Shown piece after piece: positions 1-9,850 of a DNA stretch of 64,000 bases. Origin of the DNA: Gonatopus flavifemur (lineage: Eukaryota > Arthropoda > Insecta > Hymenoptera > Dryinidae); assembly GCA_018340375.1 (NCBI GenBank), contig JAFFJZ010000001.1, positions 41,160,001 through 41,224,000 of the forward strand. Direction: 5' to 3'. Made by a program: the position numbers and the translations under genes. The notes under the pieces are model-generated. The model ran no database searches, was not told the DNA's origin, and saw nothing but the letters and a program-made list of their open reading frames with translations. The stretch's first letter is position 1. Every line of letters starts with the position of its first letter.

Positions 1-1310
1 GGACTTGTGTATGATAACCCGTGCAGAAATCCAGTATTTCTTGCATAGTCTCGCAAACAGTCTTGTGAATAGTCTCGCAAAGAATCCTGAATAGTCTTGG
101 AAATGATATTGCAAATGGTCTCGGTTATAAAACAATCCGAGATATGAATGAGATCTCGTCAATAGTAGATGCTGACAGTCTCGCTAATCATCTCGCAAAA
201 TTATTGCAAAATTTCGAGATTTTTACCAAAAAATCAAGGGATTACATTCTCGGATGAAAAAAAAATGTATATATCTCATCCGGAATCGAACTTGAATCTT
301 CGTGATCCAAGATCCGACTCTATTGTCGCTCACCTATGATACTGTATGAATATAGTAGACCTTGAAAACTTATATGAACTTGACTTGATTAAAAATGATT
401 TATAGATAAAATAATTATCCTAAAATGATTACTTTTCACCAACCGATAAATCTTCTATACGGTGCAAGAAGTGTTGTTACTGAAATTGTGTTGACAATAC
501 ATATTAAATCTATTCATTTGATGAATTCAATCGTAGAAAGTTTCATATATCTCTGAATAATTTAGGTTCATGCTCTATCGAATGAGAAAACAAAATAATA
601 ATAAAAGTCATTTCATGGATTAACTAGAATACAATGAAATACGAATAGGCTATGATCGTCGGTAGAATAATATCATTTGATCTCTTCCCATTAATTTATC
701 ACGGAATAAGTCGAGTCAACTTCGAGTGATCATGACATTTCTAAAACATATCTGAGATGATTATTTTTGGAAAAACTTGAAGAATTATTGGAGAATGAGA
801 TTTTTCTGAATAATTGCTTACAATTCATCAAGCTATAGCTTTCGTTGACAAAGTTGTCGCCAAAAACAATCCAGTCTCTTCCAAACCAATAATACGAATC
901 ATCGATGTTGAGTAATGTCTGTAATTCTAAATACTCAATAAATTATTGAATCACCGATCCTATCACCTTCTCAAGAAATTATCGTCATATTTGAAAATGG
1001 AAATGTCTTTTCTATAGCGGAAAACTGCACGATCGATTAGTCAAAAATGAAAAATCAATGCATGCATCAATAAAAATTCAATGAGAAAATACAATATTTA
1101 ATAAGTTTAGAAGAAAGGGTTAAAATTTGAAGTGATGTAACTGAGTTTGTACCATTTTTTTCCAAGAATTCAAGCAATGCTATGCGAGACTTCAAGCGAG
1201 ATTATTAGCGAGATCTCGCTAAGGTATTGGATTGTTTCATAAGCGAGATACTCAAAAGACGACGCGAGACTATTTGTGAGACTGTTGCGAGACTCTGAAT
1301 TTTCGTGCGG
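1..1310. repeat. AGTCTCGC-rich inverted-repeat block
   Basis: The left arm (about 1-225) is a string of variants of AGTCTCGCAA at roughly 15-25-base spacing. The right arm (about 1175-1310) carries the reverse complement (GCGAGACT, TGCGAGACT) at similar spacing. Both arms also share AAACAATCC followed by GAGATCTCG. This looks like a transposon with subterminal repeats. The left end may lie outside the window, so its true boundary and target duplication cannot be judged. The interior (about 350-1170) is AT-rich and shows nothing recognisable beyond the tRNA-like remnant at 280-342. Confidence 0.55.
280..342 (-). repeat. tRNA-like (SINE) remnant
   Basis: On the minus strand an A-box-like stretch (314-334, reading GGTGAGCGACAATAGAGTCGG with an extra base or two) is followed about 21 bases later by a B-box-like AAGTTCGATTCC (282-293), which is the RNA polymerase III internal promoter layout. 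The T stem and acceptor do not pair well, so this is not a working tRNA. A tRNA-derived SINE head or tRNA pseudogene is most likely. An A-rich run (257-265) follows it. Confidence 0.35.
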
Positions 1311-1322
1311 GAAGCGTGTATA

Positions 1323-1618
1323 CGCACTGAGAACCCAATTTCTTAAACTTGAAGAAAATTTCTTTGCCCTCACTCTGATAAATCTTGTTTCCGATGGAGA
1401 AAATGATTCATTTCAATGAAAAAATTTCTCATTGAATTGAAATCACATTCTTTGAATACAAGAAGGATTACAATTCTCTTTGAATTCGAGAATTTTTCGT
1501 TTCAATTTGATAATAAGTTTTTCCATTTCACTGATTTTTTTTCCATTGAACAAAAGATTTATTAGAATGAGGGCAAAGAAAAGTCCCTTTCGGTCTAAGA
1601 AATGGGGTTCTCAGTGCG
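1323..1618. mobile_element. Palindromic MITE, CGCACTGAGAACCC ends
   Basis: Bases 1323-1388 and the reverse complement of 1551-1618 match closely: both begin CGCACTGAGAACC, then TTTCTTA, then TTTCTTTGCCCTCA. Weaker self-complementarity continues to the centre, so the whole 296 bp can fold back on itself. No transposase is encoded. No clear target duplication is visible, so the superfamily is unassigned. Confidence 0.75.
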
Positions 1619-2831
1619 GGGAGAAGTGTATGGGATTGATAACCGTTCATTGAAACAAGTGTCCGTAATCAAATCAACCCTTCGCTATGAAAGATACGCG
1701 CGCTTGTATGAATGTTAACAAACACAGAACCCTGAATTCTTTTTTCGAGCAGCGATACATGTTTTGAAGTGAGAAATTCCAATTTCTGACAAAAAGGAAT
1801 TCTTTGACCTCCCACAAAATCACCAAGTTTTCTCTATCGAGGGAGTGAAAAGATGTGAAATCAATATGTGCTGACAAGTACATTTGGTTATTCAAATGGT
1901 ATTCAAACGATTGCTGGTAGGGATATCGTAACTTTGATGCATCGAGAGTACATTCACCGTAGTTCATGACTTTGTCTGGAAAATTCAAAGTGACGAGAAA
2001 AGCATTTGGCTTGACCATTTCACATACTAGACGCAGTACCGAGCTATTCCAAAATGTACCCACCGATCGTGTGTGACATGTATTTTTAAACATAGCTGAT
2101 GTTGTGAACTGTGATGAATATTTAGCGATATTTTGATTATCAATACTGAAACTGATTTCATCTCTGTCTAAAAAATGAGCTGAATTTCAAGGCAAAGTAC
2201 ATTTTACGTCTCATTGAATATTAATTTTTAATGAATAAATTTGTTAATTCTTCCAAGTGAATGTAATTGAATTAACTACTGAGAATTAGTTACTCAAATT
2301 GGTAAACTTGTCTCATCATCTCAGGTTACGTGAAAGATAAAAAAAAATGAAAGATTTTTTTCGAAATTGTTTTCAATTTTCAAGATTTTCATATTCCGCG
2401 GAGAAGAGATGGGAAGAAAAATTTTTATCATAAAAAGCGTGAAAGAGCATAGCAAAAGAAGATAACAAACATATTCCATATACGACACGAAAATGTATAT
2501 ATGCATGCATCTTTCAATTTCTGAACAGCTATAAATGTATGCAAGGCGGGGATATTCATGAGACTATCCATCCATACATTGAAGTTACAAATAAGACATA
2601 CAAGGGTGTTTTGCTTTGAAAACAGTATGTAAAGTAACCTGAAACACACGTACTTCATAGTACTCTAGGAAATACTCTGTTTAGAATATGATCATACGTA
2701 CGGTATGCGCATGTGTGGATAGACGGATACGTGCATGCTATATAACATACAAATGCAAGTATATGTACTCCCTAAGTGTCTAACGTGTCAGTAAAGTTGA
2801 ACTGGAGTTCATTTCAAACTTCTCTTCCTAG
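1619..2831. other. Unique AT-rich DNA, nothing recognised
   Basis: I see no repeat, RNA gene or convincing exon here. The open frame of 139 codons at 1674-2093 (minus) has no recognisable domain and no clear splice or promoter context. Confidence 0.4.
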
Positions 2832-3046
2832 TGAGCTCTATAGTGGGCCGGAGTTTGATGTTCCCGTACCCAACCGTTGCTAATATTACCGAATGGACTC
2901 TAATGAAATGTAAATGTAATTACACGGGTATACATCGAGGGGGCAGACCAGCTCTCGCAATGAACGCGTACCACCGTTACACTTGCAAATTTGTTTTCGA
3001 ACATCACAGTCGTCCAACGAAGTATAACCATGACCAATGCGAATAG
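2832..3046 (+). CDS. Candidate 3' exon, unknown product
   Basis: A strong splice-acceptor pattern (pyrimidine tract CTTCTCTTCCTAG ending at 2831) is followed by 71 readable codons up to a TAG at 3044-3046. Local GC content is visibly higher than in the flanks. The peptide contains several cysteines (KCKCNY, RYTCKF, DQCE at the end) and a GRSLMFPYPTVANITEW stretch. I do not recognise a family. An antisense frame also crosses here (2886-3128), no donor is obvious, and no nearby AATAAA is seen downstream, so this could be chance. If real it would be a terminal coding exon on the plus strand. Confidence 0.2.
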
Positions 3047-4433
3047 GGATATGTGTCAATGTATATGGACTTTCTTGTATATTAATACTAGTTAATCCTT
3101 TGACGTATCCCGTCACGAAATATAACAAGAAAAAACAACATCAGGCTTCGCTGTGTTTTGATGGAAAAAAATGAAATCCTCTCATCGGCTCGAGGACTTG
3201 GAAGAGAAATATTACAGTTGAAAAGTCATAATTACAAAACATACGAATAACAAGGTACACAAGGATTAGTTTTTTCTGAGGGGGATAAACGGAGTTCGAA
3301 TGAAAGTTCAGCGTGGCTTTCAATTGGAAGGGAAGAAAAAAAAAGGTTGGATGGGATATTTATACTGTGTTCGAAGTATGGTTAAAAAAAAAAAAACGGA
3401 TAGTCAAAGGATACAAGTTTGTTGTACACGATCATGCTACTAGGTCAAAACAGAACGGAAAGTGTAAATTGAGGTACAGCGTTAATGATCTTTCTTTTAC
3501 TGACGAAAAGGATTTTTAAAAGAGGTCACCTCGTCGTGGCGTGATAACAAACTCTTAATGAGCATTGTTCTTTTCCTCACATCCCTTGCGGTACAAAGGA
3601 TTTATTTCTTTGTTTCACATACAGAGAAACGATGAATTTCAATTTGTTTGTAGGAGACAGGAAGAAATTTCAAATATATAAAAAGTCTCGTTGAAACGTT
3701 TAACGTTGAAACGTATCTTATCAGGTACTCGTTATTGCACGAGGAATCGTAGTTCACGTACACAATAGTTGCACGTACTTGAAATGAGATGGAATCATAT
3801 TTTTCTGAAATATTTTGATTTGGACTTCTAAATAACGATTCATATGCATCGATTACCCTCCTCCTCACATGCATCAAACTTTGCAACATCGATACATCGT
3901 GTAAGATCTTCACGTTTCCTTCAATAAAATAATACTTATTACATTTCCGTATACTTCGTTTTCTTTTCTCATCTCATCGCCTCAAATATATGATGATATA
4001 TTCATGCGATATTCGATGAATATAAATTCGAAAAGTATAGTTCTAATACGAGCCAAAGATTTCTGAACAAATACAGCAGTTCGTTCCATATTTTGTATAA
4101 TTTGATGTAGATACGATATATTCTGCCTGAATTTTTTGAATGATGGTTTCGAATTTGTTTGATTCTTAAATGTATGTAGTTGAAATGATATGAATGGAAA
4201 TTTTCACAATAAAACTTGGGGTAAAATTCGACAAAGAAACTTCGATCTTTCCAGAATTTTGATTATTTTCACGTGATATACAATATGAATGTAAAAACGC
4301 TATTCAAACGACTTCCATTACCCATATGACATGTAAGCTCGTCATAAGCTGGTTAGAGTTATCATTCGATTCCTTGTGGCTTGGCACTGACGAGGTTGTT
4401 GCAAATGGCTTGTAAGGATTTTGTGAGTTTGTA
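3047..4433. other. Unique AT-rich DNA, nothing recognised
   Basis: No inverted repeats with clear ends, RNA genes or supported exons were found. Open frames here are short and compositionally ordinary. Confidence 0.4.
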
Positions 4434-5299
4434 CACTGAGAGAAATTTGAATAGTCACATCAACTATTTGAGGACATCCCATTCACATTCAATATCCACA
4501 ACTACATAAATAGTTATTGGGACCAATGGCCCAATGATTGACCAAACCTGGCACAAGACCTGCCGAGACTTGTCTTGAACAATTTACCAAACTTGGCCCA
4601 GGCTTGGGAATGATAAGATCAGGACAAGCTTGTGCCAGTGGTTTTGCCAAGTCTGGTCCAATTCATTTACCAAGCATCAACCAATGCTTTTTTGATCGCA
4701 GATATGGATGAAAAAAGTAATTGATTCATATTTCAGTTCATGACTTTCTCCCTCAGAATACCGTACATGAATTGTCTTAAAACGATGGAAAAAATGTGAC
4801 AAGACTGGGACAAGCTTGTATGATCATTGGAAAATTTGCGTTCTTTGATATTTCAATCAATTTTCATTCTATTGTTGAATTATAATTTCAATCGAAATTC
4901 AGTCAATATTTATGAACATTGTGCCACTCATGTAGGCAATATTGGCACGATTGTTCCCAACAAATGCTCGATTTTTACACTTGTGCCAAGCTTGTACCAA
5001 ATGTAGTGACCATTTCGAAAATTTTAACAAATGTACCATGACTGACTATCCATTGGGAAGAACGGGACAATCATGGAACAACATTGGGCCAATTGTTCCT
5101 CACGGAGATTTGTTTCTGACACATGTGCCAACCTTGGGACAAGCTTGAGTTTTTTTAACTCTTGGCAATAGCTGCATGGGAGCTTGTTTATGGCAGTGAA
5201 AACTATTTATATAGTTGCATGACTATGAAAAGAGTTGGAAAAATTATAACTGAATAGTCATCCTCTCACATAGTTGCCACGACTGTTGATTTTCCTGAG
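4434..5299. mobile_element. TA-flanked element, CTTGGCCC-rich interior (copy 1)
   Basis: TA at 4432-4433 precedes CACTGAGAGAAATTTGAATA, and TTTTCCTGAG is followed by TA at 5300-5301. The outer ~50 bases are imperfect inverted repeats: GAATAGTCACATCAACTATTT against the complement of the right-end ATAGTTGCCACGACTGTT. The interior is packed with variants of ACCAAACTTGGCCCAGGCTTG and GGGACAAGCTTG. A second, rearranged copy lies at about 7385-8000. It is non-autonomous, about 866 bp. Confidence 0.65.
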
Positions 5300-5301
5300 T
5301 A

Positions 5302-5772
5302 TACCCTTGTCGTGAATCGACTACGGTTCGAAGGAAACCATCAAACAGCAGGAAAAACCATGCAAATTGGCCGAGCAATGCTTTTTATTGTGAAAGCCAA
5401 CGTGTCGCCCAGATACTGGTTTTCAAGGCAAAAATACAACTTGACAACGTAGTTAAATTTTCATCAGGAAAGAGTTACGACAAATGTTTTACATATCAAT
5501 ATTAACGCGATACGACGTAAAAAACAGAGGAACTCTAACAAGCATGCGAATCCGCCTGTGCCAGCCAACTTTGATGATCAACTTCAAATAAACCAACCTT
5601 CGAATGGTTCTATGAGTAGTTCTATTCCTGAGGACTCTCATTTTTGAGAATTACAGGATATTGCTTCTTATCAGTCAACTCAGGAGAAAACCGGAATCGA
5701 AGGACTTTTTTCGTTTACCTTTCAGCAAGGTTCAACCACTGGATTATCATGTTTTTATACATCATATCAAAT
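5302..5772. other. Unique spacer between two transposons
   Basis: Nothing recognisable was found between the right end of the 4434-5299 element and the TTAA at 5773. Confidence 0.4.
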
Positions 5773-5776
5773 TAAC

Positions 5777-6568
5777 CCTTAACAGGCACACCAGGGTCAC
5801 GGTGACCCTGTTAATTTTCAATTGTTCATCATTTTGCAAGAATGAATGATGAAAATATGCAAAAATTTTGAAGTGTAGTAGAAACATTGAAGAAGAGGCC
5901 TAACCAATGACAACTGAATTTTTTTGCTATCGACATTGCAGAAAAAATTGTTGAAAAATTCAAGTTTTCCAAAAATGATGTGTTTATTGAAAAAATTTTA
6001 ACTTTTTGAGTCTTGAATATTGAGGCCTAATATTGTACACGTGTCATGTTCAGATGTGTAACTTTGAGGGAAAAAATATTAGAAATGTGAATTCTTATAA
6101 AAGTGTATTTATTCTGATGATTGAACAAGTGGTCTTTTCTGAGGGAAACCCACATATCATGCACACCAGGGTCACCGTGATCCTGTGTGATTGATGAAGT
6201 ACGTTTAGTCAATGTTTAGAAAACGTCCCATTGTAGTATGGGAATTATTTAAAATCGAAAATATAAATTCATTTCACTCACCTTGCTGATTAAAAGACAC
6301 AGTTTTTTCAACGTATGAATAAGATCACTTGTCACGTCAACCAACGTTGCATGCACACCAGAGTCACACAGACCCTACGTCAACAATCAATAGCTGTTGA
6401 ATAAACATTGAGCAGTTAATTCGACCCGTTTATGGTCATTGTCGTTACTTTATAATCAAATTCGATTTTACATGGCGTTACTTATGGAATTTTCAAACAG
6501 TAACATGTATTATTTGACGCTTTAATTCGTTGACAGGGTCACTGTGACCCTGGTACGCATGTTGAGGG
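5777..6568. mobile_element. piggyBac-like non-autonomous element with TTAA flanks
   Basis: The element is bounded by TTAA at 5773-5776 and 6569-6572. The left end reads CCCTTAACAGGCACACCAGG and the complement of the right end reads CCCTCAACATGCGTACCAGG. TTAA target duplications with CCC-starting TIRs are the hallmark of the piggyBac superfamily. The 792-bp body encodes no transposase-like frame. The palindrome AGGGTCAC-n-GTGACCCT occurs intact just inside both ends and twice more in decayed form inside, as expected for subterminal repeats. Confidence 0.85.
5794..6551. promoter_or_regulatory. Four AGGGTCAcnGTGACCCT palindromes inside the TTAA element
   Basis: Sites lie at 5794-5810 and 6535-6551 (both perfect outside the central base), 6168-6184 (one mismatch) and 6360-6376 (several mismatches). 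Each is preceded by (G)CACACC or a close variant, except the inverted right-end copy. The word is GGGTCA, three bases, TGACCC: an inverted repeat of the nuclear-receptor half-site with 3-bp spacing. They are most simply transposase-binding subterminal repeats. Receptor binding is only a possibility. Confidence 0.5.
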
Positions 6569-6572
6569 TTAA

Positions 6573-7384
6573 TGTCTCTGTGTATCGATATGTTATTCCT
6601 TTTCAAATGTAAGAGACACGCAATGGGATCAAAGTTCAAAAAGCTCTCCAAAAGATGATGGAAGATGAGAGAACTCAATAGAATTATTCAAAATTTCGAT
6701 CAGAATTTGAGACATCGCGTTAATTATGAAGTTTATACTAGGCTTCATTGGGAAAACCCATATTCGAATTATTATGTAGTGGTAATATAATTATTTCCTA
6801 GTCACGTGCAGTATGTTGCAAGCCATTGTCCATCAATCATTTCCCAAGCAGACTGAAACTCGATATTGCGGTAAAGAAGAAAGGTAGACAAGAACAAGTA
6901 TTCTTATCCTTCACTCTATTGTTCTCGCAGTGCATCGTTAATGCCACATTGTTATTTTTTTTCTGTACAGTGACGCATGTTGTTGATGTTTATAGCTATA
7001 AGAATATCAGGGATAGGGAGTTTGGAATAGTTCTATACTTGCGACGCAACAAAATACCGAATATAACGGCATATTTTAATTCTTGAGAGATTGAAGGATA
7101 CGAAACAAATTACAATCGACATAAAAATGTTGAAAACAATTGTCAGCTGCACCTACGCTTGTTTATGGAAGATCTAAAGAAAGAAAAGAAAAGAAAATCA
7201 AATATCAATTGATCATACGAAAGCAATATCAATCGAATCTTACTTTGTCTGACCATTTATTTGAATGCACTACTTATTTGCCTCGCCGCAAGAGTGGTGA
7301 ATGTACGAAATGACTGTGGAGGTGTTCTTTGGTTTGGAACTATCAAAAATCAGGAAAACTACAATGACTGAAACTATGTGAAAT
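6573..7384. other. Unique DNA, nothing recognised
   Basis: An 86-codon frame at 6826-7086 has no recognisable motif. No structured repeat was found. Confidence 0.4.
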
Positions 7385-8000
7385 GATTGCCGAATGAACC
7401 ATTGGCCCAAGCATGAACTGAACCTGGGACAAGAGTTGTCGGGACTCGTCTTGATTAATTTGATCAAACTAAAATTAGGCTTGGAAATGATAATATCAAG
7501 TCGAGTTTGGTCCAATAGTTTTGCCAGGCCTGGATGCTTTGATCACAGCTATTGTGATAGAGAAGGTGATTGATCCATATTTCAGTTCATGAGTTGCTTT
7601 CTGAGAACACGTACGAGCATCATGTTAAAAATATGGAACGAATGCAGTGATACCGCGAGGCGAGACAAGAATAAGCTGTTTCTCGTCTCGTCTCGACATT
7701 TCGAAATTTTGTTCTGCGATATTGCCAAGATATCATGCAATATCATTTAATATCCTTCTTCATCCCTCCAAACTCAATTTATATTTCTCGTGAAATCATT
7801 CTCGTCTCGCTTCGTTTCTCGCCATGGCCTTCTCGTCTTGTCTCGGCTTTCTCGTCTCTCAGAAAGTCACTAAACAAATTTGCTGAGCCTGGGATAAGTT
7901 TGTATCATCCCTGGCAATTTTACAATCTTTGGTATATAATTTCAATAAATTTCGCCTGTAACGTTGAATTATGTTTATCAAAGTAATAAGTTATAATTCG
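7385..8000. mobile_element. CTTGGCCC-type element (copy 2), interrupted
   Basis: 7395-7645 follows the same order of words as 4520-4800: CCATTGGCCCAAGCATGAAC, GGGACAAGAGTTGTCGGGAC, GGCTTGGAAATGATAATATC, then ATTGATCCATATTTCAGTTCATGA. 7865-8000 continues with the equivalents of 4800-4890 (GAGCCTGGGATAAGTTTGTATCAT). The intervening ~215 bp is foreign (7650-7865). Terminal repeats are not clearly preserved. Confidence 0.6.
7650..7865. mobile_element. GTCTCG-word insertion in copy 2
   Basis: This segment breaks the homology between the two CTTGGCCC-type copies. Its left edge carries CGAGGCGAGACAAGAATAAG and TCTCGTCTCGTCTCGAC, and its right edge carries TCTCGTCTTGTCTCGG and TTCTCGTCTC. The words recall the block at 1-1310 but the arrangement differs. 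Exact ends and target duplication are unclear. Confidence 0.45.
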
Positions 8001-9811
8001 AATATTTGAAAATGGTGGTACCTACCTCGTGCTTCTCTTCACGTGCATGTCTTGAAATATTACCTCACCTATTCAACGATTGGAAGATCAATATTAAATA
8101 ATAAGACCAATACGACTATTACAAGTATCATTTGGAATGATAGTGTTCACTCGACATGTAATGAAATCATTTCAAACGTCTGGAATAGATTTTTATCAAC
8201 AATATTTGTGATGATATTTCATAAACGATCAAATAGGGTGCTGAGAATATAGTCAGTTTCCGTCAAAATATGTGAAACAATCGCTTCTAAAATCAGACAC
8301 ATCATTTCCAAATGATCCGAAATTTGACATTACCATATCAGCCACTCTCCACATCAGCCATACTCCAACCCTATTTGAATCAACTATGATCTATATCTTG
8401 ATGTACAAAAGTATCATGATTCCAAACGTATTGTAGAAAGTTTCATTGGGAGGTCGGGATGTTCTCTCATTGTTATAATCTCAAAGCAAATTGAACTCTA
8501 AATGAAAAATGTAAGGAGGACAGTGATTGATGAGTTAGAATCATAGCTCTATCGTACAAAATAGTGCGGAGGTTCCATCTCTCGTTTGGCACATCAATAC
8601 GAGAGAGCTAACAGAAAATAACCGGGTTAACGAATTGAAAAGAAAAAAAATGACGACGAGGAGAAATTCATTTAAAAAAGGAGAGAAAATTAACTCGAAT
8701 TTATGCTTTGCAATTTAACTTTGAGCGATAAATTTTTCGACAATTAGGCAAACCTTTGATCCTAATTCACGAATGAATATGCCCTCATTGACTCGTTACT
8801 GCACTCGAAAAAATAAAAAATATTTCCAATCAATAACATGTGGAATTTTCATTTTTTTTTTTTTTTAATTGGAAAAATTTTTCTTTCAGTAATGTCGATA
8901 GAAAAATTATTTCTAAATTGGTATATTGTGTATCAAGAGCGAAAAGTAGGCGATTGGAGTTAATGCGTGGTGCGAGGTGCGAGGTACGACCCGAGGGATG
9001 CAGAGTTAGCAGAGACTCAACTGCACTTCTACCATGATCTGCACGATATTTTTATCAAACTTGTATAAAGAGCTTGCTTTTTTACTATTCAGTAAGAACC
9101 CACTTTTACCTGCTTAAACTGCATGAAGAGGCATAGGTACTTTCGATGGGGGTAGGGCAAAATAATCCTAATTAACCATCATTTTTATCAACTATTCGTT
9201 ATTTGGGGAGTTTTTCTTCATACCAGTGTTATTTTTCACCTTCTGAACGTGGAAGAACTGGGTTTCTTTTTTCATTTTTCCTCTACAATGAAGAACTATT
9301 TCGCTTTGTGGGTGTCGAATCCTCTATAAACGAAAAGAAAATTCACCAGATCATGGTGAAGAATTCCCTACCAATAGAGGAATTTTGCTGTCACAATTCT
9401 TTGGGGGAAAATTCCACAATTGATTCTCATGCCTGTTGATATATGTACATCAGATGAAAATAATCGAAACAAGATAACACTTATTCGCATTTACTGACCG
9501 TTTATTACTGCAACCGATTGAAATATGGCTGAAATGAGACTTGAGATGGAGAACAGTTAATTAATCAGACACTAAACATGCCCAACATGAAGATGTACAC
9601 CAGGCCCTTATTCACACTCTCATGTACGCTCGTTTCAGTAGGACGAAAATATTCGTAAAACGAAGAGGTACATTTTTACTTGAGAATCAACTGATGTTTA
9701 TTGATTATTGTCTGTACACTGAGGAAAAGGGTACAGATGAATATTAGACAGCTGGAAAATCGAGTCACTTTCAGTAAAATTTTAGTTGAACCAGATTTTA
9801 GTTACCGCAGC
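8001..9811. other. Mostly unique DNA
   Basis: I see no repeat with definable ends and no supported exon. A poly-T tract lies at 8852-8867. The region around 8940-9020 is locally GC-richer (GTGCGAGGTGCGAGGTACGA) but has no splice context. Confidence 0.4.
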
Positions 9812-9850
9812 TACGAGGTGTGGCAGATTAGCAATGAGATTGTTTTTTTA

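Noticed and set aside
5777..6568. CRISPR-like spaced repeats (four similar palindromes)
   Set aside because: Spacing is irregular (374, 192 and 175 bases), the repeats decay inward, and exact TTAA flanks identify a piggyBac-like element in a eukaryotic context.
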